A stretch of DNA of 37,436 bases from Candidatus Methanoplasma porotermitis (GTDB lineage Archaea; Thermoplasmatota; Thermoplasmata; Methanomassiliicoccales; Methanomethylophilaceae): positions 1-37,436 of the forward strand of contig JAITOF010000067.1 of assembly GCA_031290095.1 (NCBI GenBank). The letters are read 5' to 3'. Below are positions 24,386-33,634 of this stretch, piece after piece. Numbering within the stretch: the first letter of the stretch is position 1; each line of letters opens with the position of its first letter. The notes beneath the pieces are model-generated. The model saw nothing but the letters and a program-made list of their open reading frames with translations, was not told where the DNA came from and did not search any database. Both the position numbers and the translations under genes were made by a program.

Positions 24386-25288
24386 ATGACAGACAAAGTA
24401 TCAATCCGCTTTTTTGACGACAGGGAGGTGCGAGCCGTCTGGGATGACGAAAATGTCAAATGGCGGTTTTCTGTCCTCGACATCGTCGCCATCCTGCGCG
24501 ACGAAAGCGACTATGAGAAGAACCGCAACTATTGGAAATACCTCAAAGCAAAGCTGAAACGCAACAGCAGCCAAGTGGGTAGTGTCACTACCCAGTTCAG
24601 GTTCACTGCCCCGGACGGGAAAAAGCGTCTTGCCGACGCGCTCGACTACGACGGCATCGTCGAGCTTGCAAAAAACTTCCCGTCAACCAAAGCAAGCCGG
24701 TTTATCGAGTGGTTCACCTACAGCGACGAAACTATAGACGGACAGAGCAAAAACAAGGCATATGCGCTTTTCGACAGCTCTTTGCTTGAAATGATAGAGG
24801 TCGGAACAGTGAAAGGTCTGCAACAGATACATGCCTATCTGTTCGGCGGCCTGTATGCTTTCACAGGACAGATTAGAACGCTCAACATAGCAAAAGGCGG
24901 CTTTCAATTCGCTGTGGCGCAGTTCTTGCCGAACTCGCTGAAAACCGTCGAATCCATGCCCGAAAGAAGTTTTAGCGAGATTGCGGACAAGTACGTGGAG
25001 ATGAACGTCGCCCATCCGTTCATTGAAGGCAACGGCAGGAGCATGAGGATATGGCTCGACCTCATGCTCAAAAAGACCCTCAAGGCCTGCGTGGACTGGA
25101 GCAAGATCGACAAGAAAGACTATCTCGCCGCAACGGAAAGGAGCGTGTCGGACAGCACGCCGTTGAAAGCCTTGTTGCAGGCCGCTCTGACGGACAAGAT
25201 AAACGACCGTGAAATGTTCATGAAAGGCGTGGATTACTCGTATTATTACGAGCAGGAAGACGAGGTCACGGAATACGGTAAAAAATGA
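24386..25288 (+). CDS. Bro-N / Fic fusion protein (putative AMP-transferase)
   Basis: The 300-residue protein joins an N-terminal BRO-like DNA-binding domain (about 1-110; IRFFDDREVRAVWDDENVKWRFSVLDIVAIL) to a Fic domain. Fic landmarks are LFGGLYAFTGQIRTLNIAKGG (about 152-172) and the complete catalytic loop HPFIEGNGR at 210-218. Fic proteins usually transfer AMP to target proteins, and many act as toxins or regulators. The Bro-N domain suggests DNA-linked control, as in phage and defence islands. The ATG at 24386 is preferred over the ORF track start because GAGGAG lies 8 nt upstream. It is convergent with rhuM, with a mobile element between them. Confidence 0.85.
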   Translation: MTDKVSIRFFDDREVRAVWDDENVKWRFSVLDIVAILRDESDYEKNRNYWKYLKAKLKRNSSQVGSVTTQFRFTAPDGKKRLADALDYDGIVELAKNFPSTKASRFIEWFTYSDETIDGQSKNKAYALFDSSLLEMIEVGTVKGLQQIHAYLFGGLYAFTGQIRTLNIAKGGFQFAVAQFLPNSLKTVESMPERSFSEIADKYVEMNVAHPFIEGNGRSMRIWLDLMLKKTLKACVDWSKIDKKDYLAATERSVSDSTPLKALLQAALTDKINDREMFMKGVDYSYYYEQEDEVTEYGKK

Positions 25289-25411
25289 CGGCATCCCTGT
25301 CGCGTGCCTCGAACGCCCTGTGAAGAACTGCGTCGCCATGCAGAACGCCTCCCGTTCATGTGCGCCGAGTCAAAAAGAACATGCATTTTTGAACCCCAGA
25401 GGCTCAAACAT

Positions 25412-25541
25412 CTCACATTGCAGGCCCTTGAAATGGATTCGGCCGCCGAGGTCGGGACATGCTGACGGGAACGTGGTCTAAACACGACTGAAACCTGCGA
25501 AATCAAAATAAAAATTAGAAATCAAGGGCCTGTAATGTGAG
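25412..25541. mobile_element. 130-bp MITE-like element, copy 1 (internal deletion form)
   Basis: The ends are 20-bp terminal inverted repeats, CTCACATTGCAGGCCCTTGA at 25412-25431 and its near-perfect reverse complement at 25522-25541 (one mismatch). The inside matches only the right-hand 100 bp of copy 2, so it looks like an internal deletion derivative. It encodes nothing. No clear target duplication is visible. Confidence 0.8.
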
Positions 25542-25793
25542 ATTTGAAGGGGGCGCAGTCACGGACGACGGCGATGCGGCATGACCGGGGAGGACGGTCG
25601 GCGGAAGCCCTGTCAACGGCAGGCCGCCTAACAAGCATAGCACGCTAAAAACGCTGGCTCAACGGTTGAGTTAGACGGTTCACATGGCCGAGGATGTTCC
25701 GAACGCCTTTTTCGTCTTTTCGGCAACGGTCGGCGATCCTTCAAAAATCAACTGTCGGCGGACGGCGATCGTAGAGGTCATGCAGCGAGCAGA

Positions 25794-26813
25794 TCATTTT
25801 TTCGGGCGGTCCTTCTTCTCCAGAAATCTATATGTTCGACTAACTTGTTCCATGAAGTCCCGTTCGACTTTTGTGAACTCCTCGCTTGTCTTCGCCCTAT
25901 ACTTTTTATATTCGGCGCCTGCTTTTTCAACCGCCGATTTGTGTGAGACCATGCCAGCGTTTAATAAAACGTCCTCTTCGTTGTTTTGTAAAAAAGCATC
26001 AAGTTTCGCAACCCAGTCTTTCATCGTCATCTTTGCATGCTTTTCAGCTTGATTCTCTGCATAGTCCAAATACATGGACGATATGCGGTTCAATTTCTTT
26101 ATCTCGCCTTCGCTAAGATAGTTTTTGGCGATCACAACTTCGCTTTCAAGAGGTTTATCGCCCTTGAAGCTCGTTAAGCCCATGAAGGGCAATTCGGCGT
26201 CTGCCCGTGCGTAGACGATTTCGCTTGCCGTATGCCCGTGCGTCGCATAGTGCATCTTGTTTTGAACCTGCTTAAAAAACATGATCGTCGTTTCGGCTTT
26301 GGGGTCGTAATCGATGCTTGTCGCATAAATGTCTAAGATTTGGCGATAAAAAACTTTTTCACTGCTGCGGATGTCCCTTATGCGCTCTAACAATTCCTTC
26401 CAATATGCGCCGCCGCCAAGACCTCTGAGCTGCTCGTCGTTCATGGCAAAGCCTTTTTTCATATATTCGGTCAGGATGTTCGACGCCCATTTTCTGAATT
26501 GGATGCCGCGCAAAGAGTTCACACGATAGCCGACGGCGAGTATCATTTGCAGGTTGTAGAACTGCGGGGGCCTGTGTGCAAGGCTTCCGTCGGCATTTCC
26601 GACAGAAGTGGATATGGCCTTCTCGTCAAGTTCGCCGTCTTTGATTATGTTGTTTATGTGTTCCGTGACGGTGCTACGGCCTTTACCGAACAGCTCGGCG
26701 ATTTTATCTTGCGTAAGCCACACCGTGTCGCCGTCAAAAACGACTTCGACTTTCGTCTGCCCGTCTTCTGTTTGATAAATTAAAATCTCGTTCTTGCTCT
26801 TCTCTTTTTTCAT
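25794..26813 (-). CDS. RhuM family protein (virulence RhuM-like)
   Basis: The 339-residue protein matches the RhuM family over its length. It has an N-terminal winged-helix-like part (VWLTQDKIAELFGKGRSTVTEHINNI, about 32-57), then FYNLQMILAVGYRVNSLRGIQFRKWA (about 86-111) and a C-terminal Fic/Doc-like helical domain with the stretch HGHTASEIVYARAD. It lacks an intact Fic catalytic motif. The family's role is poorly known; it is frequent in genomic islands. The ATG at 26813 removes an implausible 50-residue leader. It faces the Fic gene across element copy 1. Confidence 0.85.
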   Translation of the reverse strand: MKKEKSKNEILIYQTEDGQTKVEVVFDGDTVWLTQDKIAELFGKGRSTVTEHINNIIKDGELDEKAISTSVGNADGSLAHRPPQFYNLQMILAVGYRVNSLRGIQFRKWASNILTEYMKKGFAMNDEQLRGLGGGAYWKELLERIRDIRSSEKVFYRQILDIYATSIDYDPKAETTIMFFKQVQNKMHYATHGHTASEIVYARADAELPFMGLTSFKGDKPLESEVVIAKNYLSEGEIKKLNRISSMYLDYAENQAEKHAKMTMKDWVAKLDAFLQNNEEDVLLNAGMVSHKSAVEKAGAEYKKYRAKTSEEFTKVERDFMEQVSRTYRFLEKKDRPKK

Positions 26814-26883
26814 CTCTGCCCAATCCCCCCGACTATTCAATTTCAATAAAAGGTTTGCCTTGGATGTGACCGCGTTTCGCAAA

Positions 26884-27282
26884 TCACAGGAGACACAACA
26901 CTTTGCACGCGTTGCACCTCTCCTCCCTCGCGTCCAGCTCGTTCTCCAAGGCGTCGCCAGCACTCGCCCTCGGTGCCTCCCCGAAGGGCTTCCTGAAGCT
27001 AGAAAACCCAGTTTCCGCCCTCCAACGTATGCTGTGCCAGGCGTGGTCCTGCCTCTTTCGTGTGCGAGGGGGTGTCGGTGTCCTCCGCGGTGCCCCCATG
27101 AGTTTCGCGTAGAACGGGATCCTCCGCTCGTCCATACCGTCCCGCAGGTCGTGCTCGTCGCACGCCGAGTCGGCTATGGCCTTGCCGGTGGCGAACCCGT
27201 CGGACGCGGCCATGTCGACGAGCTTCGGCAGCTCCCTGCGACCCCTTTTCTTGTCGCTCGCGACCGTGCATGCAAGGGTCAT
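26884..27282 (-). pseudogene. Transposase remnant (DDE, IS5/IS1182-like C-terminal part)
   Basis: The reading frame is a C-terminal piece of a DDE transposase. ADSACDEHDLRDGMDERRIPF resembles the second catalytic strand region. HSIRWRAETGFSSFRKPFGE carries the conserved W-R-x-E segment with the third acidic residue. The ending ALENELDAREERCN is also typical. The N-terminal domain and first aspartate are missing, and upstream frames are broken, so it cannot be active. It lies beside a TIR element, but the two need not be related. Confidence 0.68.
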
Positions 27283-27491
27283 GCCAGCCTCTCGTGACCC
27301 CTCACATGGAGTATCTCTGGAGGCCCGCTGTTCACGCGTCCTGATTCATGTCAAAAATCGCCTGGGGCCGATTTGCGAGACGCAGTCCCGCAAAACAGGG
27401 GACGTGTCGTGTCGACATTGTTTTCAAGGCGACAGAGGTCGTCAGGACGTCTGGCTCGCTTGATTATTATGTCCGTCCACATCCATACAGC

Positions 27492-27825
27492 TCACATTGC
27501 CGACCCTTGAAATGGATTTGGCAATCTCAGAAAACACGTTTTCGGGGTCGGCCGAACAGTGACACGGGCGACACATGCCAACATCTCGAGGCGCTCCAGT
27601 GGCTTGGCGTGACGCCCTGCAATCCTGCGCCCATTATAGGTGTCCGTCGCCTCGCAGGGACTCGCGAGCGAGGGCCGCTGGGCAGTCCTCGAGCAGGGCA
27701 TGGCACGCGAAAAACGCCGACTCGGCCGCCGAGGTCGGGACATGCTGACGGGAACGTGGTCTAAACACGACTGAAACCCGCGAAATCAAAATAAAAAATC
27801 AGAAATCAAGGGTCTGCAACGTGAG
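27492..27825. mobile_element. 334-bp MITE-like element, copy 2
   Basis: The ends are 20-bp terminal inverted repeats: CTCACATTGCCGACCCTTGA at 27492-27511, and its reverse complement with two mismatches at 27806-27825. The right 100 bp matches copy 1, and the right roughly 295 bp matches copy 3. No intact gene is inside; short ORFs are shadows. It may be cross-mobilised by an IS transposase. Flanks show no obvious target duplication. Confidence 0.8.
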
Positions 27826-27942
27826 AAACATTATACATATTCAAACAAAATCAGACTAATAAAAAAAAATTGGGGGTGCCGAAGGAGCGGTTTTGGCCCG
27901 TCCTTCGGTACCCGTGTCAGGATTTAGGTGCCGCTCTTGCGA

Positions 27943-29148
27943 TCACGCCGTCCCCTGCTCGGCCTTGGGCTTCGTCGCGTCGACGGCCTCGAGGTCTTCC
28001 ACGAAGTGCGTGCTGTGGTCCACGTCCACTGCAGACGAGTCGTACTGGTCGCCCACGATCGTGTTGAACCATTTGTAGCTCTCGTTGGTCTTGGAGTTGA
28101 ACGGGTTCAGGAGCTCAGGCGTCGTGGGCGAGGTCCACAGGTCGCTGAACTCGGTGGTGAACAGGTCAGAGGCCTTGAACTCGCCCTCGCTTATGAGGCC
28201 GAACTCCACCATGGCGTCTATCCAAGGCTGGATGTCTGCGTTGGTGATGACTCCGTTGTAGCTGAACCAGTGGGGGACCGCGCTGCTCAGGCCGATGGTG
28301 TCGGCGGTGAGCTTCCCGGCTTCCGTCTGGTGGTCGTCGGACCATCTCTGGGCGCCCTTGTAGGCCTTGATGAACTGCCTCACCGAGTCGGGGTGCTCGC
28401 TGATGAACTTCTCCGTGAACACCAGGAGCGACACTCCGGCGTACTGCCCGAGGGTGTCCATGCTGGTGGCTATGACCGTCACGTCGCCGTGCTCCTCCGC
28501 CGCCGCGTAGAACGGCGGGTGCAGGACGGCCACGTCGATGGCCCCGCTCTGGAGGGCCGCCTCTTGGTACGGGTCGGAAAGGACCACGATCTCGAACTGG
28601 CTCAGGTCGTACCCGTAGCTGGTAAGCCACACTTGGACCTCCAGGTCGGCGCAGACGCCTTCCGCCAGCACCGCGACCTTGGGCTTGTGGCCGAGGGTCA
28701 GCAGGTCGGCGATGGAGTTGATGACTTTGCCGTCGTTCCTGGTCTTGTCCACCAGCCAGTGCATGTGCTGCTTGTTGATGTCTCCGTCCAACGGCTCGTA
28801 TCCGCTCATCACGACGCCCTTTACCTTGACCCCTGCCTTAAGCAGGTTGATGATTGTTATGGGGTGTCCGTCGTATATGTCGTCCTGCCCGCTTATGAGG
28901 GCGGCAGGCTGCAGTCCGTAGTCCAAGGCCCCTTGGTCCTGGAAGTCGATGTCGTACGCGTCGAAATATCCTATGTCCGTTCCTACGTAGAACGGTGTCC
29001 CTGTACAGTCCTTGTTCACGTTGGCTTTGACGGTGTACAACCCGGTGGACGACTCCTTGTCCGGCGATGCGACCACCACCAGGACGGCCGCGACCACTAG
29101 GATGGCCACCACGGCCACCGCGATTATTGCTGTTTTTTTCTCTACCAT
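27943..29148 (-). CDS. ABC transporter substrate-binding protein, SsuA/NMT1 type (system A)
   Basis: The 401-residue protein has an N-terminal membrane anchor (AIIAVAVVAILVVAAVLVVVA, about 7-27) with no lipobox cysteine, then the two-lobe NMT1/SsuA fold in normal order. FYVGTDIGYFDAYDIDF (about 53-69) and ALISGQDDIYDGHP mark lobe one, GAIDVAVLHPPFY is near 216, and FISEHPDSVRQFIKAYKGAQRW is in the C-terminal half. The family binds sulfonates, nitrate, pyrimidines or thiamine precursors. A sulfur compound is inferred from the neighbouring mccBA genes. It is last in its ATPase-permease-binding protein operon. Confidence 0.87.
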   Translation of the reverse strand: MVEKKTAIIAVAVVAILVVAAVLVVVASPDKESSTGLYTVKANVNKDCTGTPFYVGTDIGYFDAYDIDFQDQGALDYGLQPAALISGQDDIYDGHPITIINLLKAGVKVKGVVMSGYEPLDGDINKQHMHWLVDKTRNDGKVINSIADLLTLGHKPKVAVLAEGVCADLEVQVWLTSYGYDLSQFEIVVLSDPYQEAALQSGAIDVAVLHPPFYAAAEEHGDVTVIATSMDTLGQYAGVSLLVFTEKFISEHPDSVRQFIKAYKGAQRWSDDHQTEAGKLTADTIGLSSAVPHWFSYNGVITNADIQPWIDAMVEFGLISEGEFKASDLFTTEFSDLWTSPTTPELLNPFNSKTNESYKWFNTIVGDQYDSSAVDVDHSTHFVEDLEAVDATKPKAEQGTA

Positions 29149-29193
29149 GCTTCAATCTCCATTTTATCTCTGTTTTGTCTCACTGGATCTCCT

Positions 29194-30045
29194 TTAGATC
29201 ACAATTTCTTCCTTCCTGCCGGAGATCTTCCTCTCCAGGTATTGGATGGCCAGGTTCACTGCCACCCCTAGTAGCGCAACGGTCACAATCCCCACCCACA
29301 TCTTGGGCATCTGGAAGGTGGCCTGCGCCTGCAGTATCATATATCCCAGTCCGGAGCTGGCTCCTATCATCTCGGCGCCGATCAGCATGAAGAACGCGAA
29401 CACCGCGCCCATCCTGACTCCTGTGAACACCGACGGGAGGGCGCCGCGCAACAGCACTTTGTAGAATATCTGGATCTTGCTCAGCCCAAGGGACCGAGAC
29501 ATTTTGACAAGCGTAGGGTCTACGTTCCTGATCCCGGTGACGGTGCTGAACAGGATCGGCCATTGGCACACCCAGAATATGATGCTGATCTTGGAAAGCT
29601 CCCCGATGCCCAGCAGGGTGATGACCACTGGGAACAGGGTGAAGGGGTTGGCCTGGCTGAACACCTGAAGCAGGGGGTTGACGGCCGTCTCTATGGTCTT
29701 GAACCACCCTCCCAGCAAAAAGCCCAAGGGCAACGCCACGGCAAGGGCGATGCCGAAGCCGATGGCCACCCTGCGCAAGCTGACGACGACGTTGTCGAGC
29801 AGCACGCCGTTCAATATCAGCTCTATGAACTTGTCGAAAATGACGCTTGGCGTCGGTATGATGACGGGGTTGACGAGTCCCAAGCCGGGAGCAAGCTCCC
29901 AGAGTATAAGGAACACGATGATGGCTCCGAAGATGTGTACGAACTTCAGGCCGACCTTGGCCAGGAGCCCGATGCCTTTCTTGGCAAGCGGCCCGGCCCT
30001 GAACGGGCCCGCCTTCTTGCCTTCCGTGTCTGTAGCGGCTCCCAT
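29194..30045 (-). CDS. ABC transporter permease, SsuC/TauC-like (system A)
   Basis: The 283-residue inner-membrane protein has about six helices of the BPD transporter fold. Segment IPTPSVIFDKFIEL (about 61-74) is typical of SsuC/TauC. The ATPase-contact (EAA-like) loop is SLGLSKIQIFYKVLLRGALPSVFTGVRMG (about 182-210). The ORF track starts at a GTG at 30054. The ATG at 30045 is preferred because it lies one base after the ATPase stop (TGACATG). It is the middle gene of system A. Confidence 0.87.
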   Translation of the reverse strand: MGAATDTEGKKAGPFRAGPLAKKGIGLLAKVGLKFVHIFGAIIVFLILWELAPGLGLVNPVIIPTPSVIFDKFIELILNGVLLDNVVVSLRRVAIGFGIALAVALPLGFLLGGWFKTIETAVNPLLQVFSQANPFTLFPVVITLLGIGELSKISIIFWVCQWPILFSTVTGIRNVDPTLVKMSRSLGLSKIQIFYKVLLRGALPSVFTGVRMGAVFAFFMLIGAEMIGASSGLGYMILQAQATFQMPKMWVGIVTVALLGVAVNLAIQYLERKISGRKEEIVI

Positions 30046-30046
30046 G

Positions 30047-30943
30047 TCAACCACTCGCCCCAGCCTTGGCGGCCTCTATGTTCAAAAGCTCCCATAGCCT
30101 GTGCCGGGTGCTGATGTAAGCCTCCGACACCTTGAAGTCGCCGGACAGCCGATCGCCTCTGGACAGGGGGACCGGGACGATCTCCTGTATGACTCCAGGG
30201 CGTGCGGTCATGACCGACACCCGGTCGGCTAGGAACACCGCCTCGTCGATGCTGTGCGTGATGAACAGCACAGTCTTCCCAGTCTCTTGGGCTATTCGCA
30301 ACAGGTCGCGTTGCAGGGTCTCCCGGGTCAAGGCGTCCACAGCGGCGAACGGCTCGTCCATGAGCAGCACCTCGGGGCCGACGGCCAAGGCGCGGGCGAT
30401 GGCCACCCTCTGTTTCATCCCTCCCGACAATTCGAACGGATAGTGCCCGTGGAAGTCGCTGAGACCTACCAGGTCCAGATACTTGGCGGCTGTCTCCTTC
30501 CGCTTGGCAGAGTTCTTCTCCAGGTTCTCCAGGGCGAACGTCACGTTGCCCAAGGCAGTCTTCCAAGGGAGAAGGGCGTACTGCTGGAACACCGTCGCCC
30601 GGTCCGTACCCGGGCCGGTCACGGGCGCCCCGTCGATCAGGATGGATCCGCCTGTGGCCTTGGTCAGGCCCGCCACCAGGTCCAGGAACGTGGATTTGCC
30701 GCATCCGCTGGGTCCGAGGATCACATGGAACTCGCCACGGGAGATGGAGAGGTTCAGCCCCCCCAGGGCCTCCGTGGACGGAGAGTTGTCTTTCTTCCTT
30801 CCGTTCCCTCGTGCGGAGAACGTCTTCCTGACGTCGATCGCCTCGATCTTGACGTCATCCCTCCCATACTGCAAACCCAGATTGCGAGCCGGGGCGGCCT
30901 CGTCATGTCTTTTCGCCTCGCCGGCAGAACCGTTACTGCTCAT
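30047..30943 (-). CDS. ABC transporter ATP-binding protein, SsuB/TauB-like (system A)
   Basis: The 298-residue ATPase has Walker A GPSGCGKST (about 77-85), Q-loop VFQQYALLPWK, signature LSGGMKQR near 169, Walker B LLMDEPFAAVD and switch ITHSIDEA. The PWK after the Q-loop and the DEPFAAVD form are typical of nitrate/sulfonate/taurine importers. An unusual 30-residue hydrophilic N-terminal extension precedes the domain. It is first in the operon and follows the AT-rich region after mccA. Confidence 0.89.
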   Translation of the reverse strand: MSSNGSAGEAKRHDEAAPARNLGLQYGRDDVKIEAIDVRKTFSARGNGRKKDNSPSTEALGGLNLSISRGEFHVILGPSGCGKSTFLDLVAGLTKATGGSILIDGAPVTGPGTDRATVFQQYALLPWKTALGNVTFALENLEKNSAKRKETAAKYLDLVGLSDFHGHYPFELSGGMKQRVAIARALAVGPEVLLMDEPFAAVDALTRETLQRDLLRIAQETGKTVLFITHSIDEAVFLADRVSVMTARPGVIQEIVPVPLSRGDRLSGDFKVSEAYISTRHRLWELLNIEAAKAGASG

Positions 30944-31199
30944 TCATATTCCTCGTTATTTGCCGAAGCAACCCTCGTTCCATTCAAATCTCCGCATATA
31001 ATGATAATTGATATTAATATTCATTATTGAATAATTATTAACAAATATGACGAATAATGATGTTTTTATGGATACATGTGAATAATAACACTATTGCCGC
31101 AGCTTATAGGAATAATATACCTAATTTCATAGGTGCATATAGTATAATATTAAAAATCAGGGGAAAAAAACGGTTTGAATCGGCCAGTCAATGAGCCGT
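30944..31199 (-). promoter_or_regulatory. AT-rich control region upstream of ABC system A
   Basis: This 256-bp gap is far more AT-rich than its neighbours. It holds many TATA-like stretches, an ACCTA-atttca-TAGGT inverted repeat (about 31119-31134) that contains ATTTCATA (31124-31131), and a T run (minus strand, about 31165-31171) that may end the mccA transcript. The shared ATTTCATA motif recurs four times upstream of ABC system B. No gene is seen. Confidence 0.5.
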
Positions 31200-32129
31200 C
31201 TACGCGTCCGCGCCAGGGACTGCGTACAGGCCTTTGCTGAAGTACCTGTCCCCGCGGTCGGGCAGGATGACGACGACCTCGCCCGCGTCTATGGTCTTTG
31301 ACAGCTCCGTCGCCGCATACAGCGCGGCTCCGGACGAAGAGCCTGCGAATATGCCCTCCTTCCTCGCAAGCTCCCTCGACCATTTGACGGCATCCTCGTC
31401 GTGCACCTTGAACACCAGGTCTATGTACCGCACGTCCATCGTGTCGGCTATGAAGTCGTTGCCGATCCCTTCGATGCAGTACGACCCCTTCTCTCCGCCG
31501 CCGATTATGGACCCGACAGGGTCTGCGAGGACTCCCCTCACGTCGCCGTTCCTCTCCCTGAGGTATCTCATGATCCCGGTGAACGTGCCTCCGCTCCCGG
31601 CTCCCGCCACGAGATGGGTGACGCCCTCGAGGTCTCGGTATATCTCGGGGCCGGTCGTCTCGTAATGCGCACGGGGGTTGCTCGGGTTCCTGAACTGCCT
31701 GAGGCTCACGGAGTCAGGGATCGAATCCAGGAGCTCTTCGGCCTTCTCTTCGGCGCCCAGCATCCCCAGCTCGTAGGGCGTGCTCACTATCTCCGCGCCA
31801 AGGGCGTGCATCAGCGTCAGCTTCTCCACGGAGAACTTCGTCGGGACGACGAAGATCGTCCTGTATCCTCTGCTCAGGGCGGCAAACGCGATGCCCAGGC
31901 CGGTGTTGCCCGCAGTGGCTTCGACGATCACGGAGCCCGGATGCAATATGCCAGACCTCTCTGCGTCGGCCACCATGTACTCTCCGACGCGGTCCTTCAC
32001 GCTTCCAGAGGGGTTGGAGAGCTCCAGCTTGGCGTAGACGTTCACGCCGCTTTTTATCCCTAAGTTCCCAAGCCTCACGAGCGGGGTGTTGCCTACGAGG
32101 CCTTGCATGGAGTCGTACAGCATGTTCAC
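31200..32129 (-). CDS. mccA: PLP-dependent cysteine synthase / cystathionine beta-synthase family enzyme (MccA-like)
   Basis: The 309-residue fold-type II PLP enzyme has NPSGSVKDR with the PLP lysine (about 39-47), a phosphate site GAGSGGTFTG, and GSSSGAALYA. The substrate loop reads EATAGNTG rather than the TSGNTG of plain CysK. With KFSVEKLTLMHALGA and the end DRYFSKGLY, it looks more like MccA, which makes cystathionine from O-acetylserine and homocysteine. It overlaps an mccB-like gene by 4 bp, matching the bacterial mccA-mccB pair. It could still be an ordinary cysteine synthase. The stop codon is TAG with a second in-frame TGA four codons later. Confidence 0.82.
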   Translation of the reverse strand: MNMLYDSMQGLVGNTPLVRLGNLGIKSGVNVYAKLELSNPSGSVKDRVGEYMVADAERSGILHPGSVIVEATAGNTGLGIAFAALSRGYRTIFVVPTKFSVEKLTLMHALGAEIVSTPYELGMLGAEEKAEELLDSIPDSVSLRQFRNPSNPRAHYETTGPEIYRDLEGVTHLVAGAGSGGTFTGIMRYLRERNGDVRGVLADPVGSIIGGGEKGSYCIEGIGNDFIADTMDVRYIDLVFKVHDEDAVKWSRELARKEGIFAGSSSGAALYAATELSKTIDAGEVVVILPDRGDRYFSKGLYAVPGADA

Positions 32130-33280
32130 GCCCGCCTTGACGCTTTGAACGCGCGTTCCAAGTCTTCTATTATGTCGTCCTCGTTCTCTATGCCCACTGA
32201 CAGGCGTATCAGCCCTTCCGTGATGCCGACCCTGTCGCGGATGTCCTTCGGTATGGAGGCGTGGGTCATGCTTGCGGGGTGGCAGAGCAGGGACTCCACG
32301 CCGCCCAGGCTCTCGGCGAGGGCGATCATCTTCGTCGACGATAGGAACACGCGGTGGTCATATCCCTCTTTCAGTTCGAACGATATCATGGCGCCGCCGT
32401 TGGGCGCCTGCCTCCTGTTGACCTCGTACCCTGGGTCGCTCTTCAGCCCGGGGTAGTAGACGCGCGATACCGCCGGATGCTTCGACAGGTGCTCCGCGAC
32501 CGCCTCGGCGTTGCGCACATGGCGGTCCATCCTGACCCCAAGGGTTTTGATCCCCCTTATCAGAAGGAAGGAGTCGAACGGCTGCAGTATGCCGCCGGTG
32601 GCGTTCTGTATGAAATGAAGCCTCTCCGCAAGCTCCTTGTCGTTGACCACTGCGAGACCGGCGACGAGGTCGCTGTGGCCTCCGAGGTATTTAGTCGCGC
32701 TGTGGACGACGACGTCCGCGCCGAGCGCGACGGGCCTCTGGAGGTACGGTGTCATGAAGGTGTTGTCGACTATGGTGTGGATTCCATGCTTTTTTGTCAA
32801 GGCGGCGACAGCCGCGATGTCGGTGACGCTCATAAGAGGGTTGGCGGGACTCTCTATGAGGATCGCCTTCACGTCGGGGGTTATCGACCTCTCCACCTCG
32901 GAAAGGTCGGTCGTGTCGATTATCCCGTAGCCGATGCCGAAGTTCTTGAACACTTTGTCAAGAATCCGGAACGTCCCGCCGTAGACGTTGCTGGAGATCA
33001 AGATTCTGTCTCCCGACTTGTAAAGGCTGAGCACTGCGCCGATGGCGGCCATGCCCGAAGCGAACGCGAAGCCCGCGACTCCCTCTTCGAGCTCGGCGAT
33101 CAGCTTCTCAAGCGCCTCCCTGGTGGGGTTCCCCGTCCTTGAATATTCGTAGCCGAGGTTGTGGCCGAGCCTTGGCTGCCTGTAAGTCGAGGTCTGATAA
33201 ATCGGCACGTTGACGGCGCCCGTCCTCGGGTCCCCGTCCACGCCGCCGTGAATGAGTCTGGTATCGATTCTCTCTGTCAT
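32126..33280 (-). CDS. mccB: Cystathionine gamma-lyase / gamma-synthase family enzyme (MccB-like)
   Basis: The 384-residue fold-type I PLP enzyme has PIYQTSTYRQP (near 26), YSRTGNPTREALE (about 45-57), ESPANPL (about 143-149), DNTFMTPYLQ and the PLP-lysine motif HSATKYLGGHSD (about 193-204). SLGGVESLLCHPASMTH is in the C-terminal domain. Members cleave cystathionine to cysteine or catalyse related gamma-substitution. Pairing with the MccA-like gene favours the lyase role. The ORF track begins at TTG; the ATG at 33280 gives the normal N-terminus. It is first in the operon. Confidence 0.87.
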   Translation of the reverse strand: MTERIDTRLIHGGVDGDPRTGAVNVPIYQTSTYRQPRLGHNLGYEYSRTGNPTREALEKLIAELEEGVAGFAFASGMAAIGAVLSLYKSGDRILISSNVYGGTFRILDKVFKNFGIGYGIIDTTDLSEVERSITPDVKAILIESPANPLMSVTDIAAVAALTKKHGIHTIVDNTFMTPYLQRPVALGADVVVHSATKYLGGHSDLVAGLAVVNDKELAERLHFIQNATGGILQPFDSFLLIRGIKTLGVRMDRHVRNAEAVAEHLSKHPAVSRVYYPGLKSDPGYEVNRRQAPNGGAMISFELKEGYDHRVFLSSTKMIALAESLGGVESLLCHPASMTHASIPKDIRDRVGITEGLIRLSVGIENEDDIIEDLERAFKASRRA

Positions 33281-33458
33281 GGGGACCAAGTCCTGCGCCC
33301 GTGATGCAACGTGTCATTCGCGAAAGCGACAAAATACAGCGGACGCGCCGGGACTGTTCCGATTCGGTTCAAGCTCTCCCTGCATGCCCTGTCTCTCCGC
33401 GCCGGAGCGCAACCACACAAGGCAGCGAATGTATTTTAATTTAACTATATCGGAATAG

Positions 33459-33513
33459 TATGAAATATGTCAAAAACAACGGAATTATTTCATATTAATA
33501 TGGTATGAAATAA
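33459..33513. promoter_or_regulatory. TATGAAATA repeat cluster with 10-bp inverted repeat
   Basis: TATGAAATA occurs at 33459-33467. A perfect inverted repeat, TTATTTCATA (33485-33494) and TATGAAATAA (33504-33513) with a 9-nt spacer, follows. It lies between divergent mccB and ABC system B, far more AT-rich than the genes. It is a likely operator serving one or both. Confidence 0.6.
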
Positions 33514-33634
33514 ATTTAAGGAAAAAAAGGGCCGTCAAAAATATTCTTCAAACACCATAAAAATCAGCTATATGAATCAAAAATAAACTAATATTATTCC
33601 CATGATACAATAAAAAGTAATCCAGTAATTTCAT

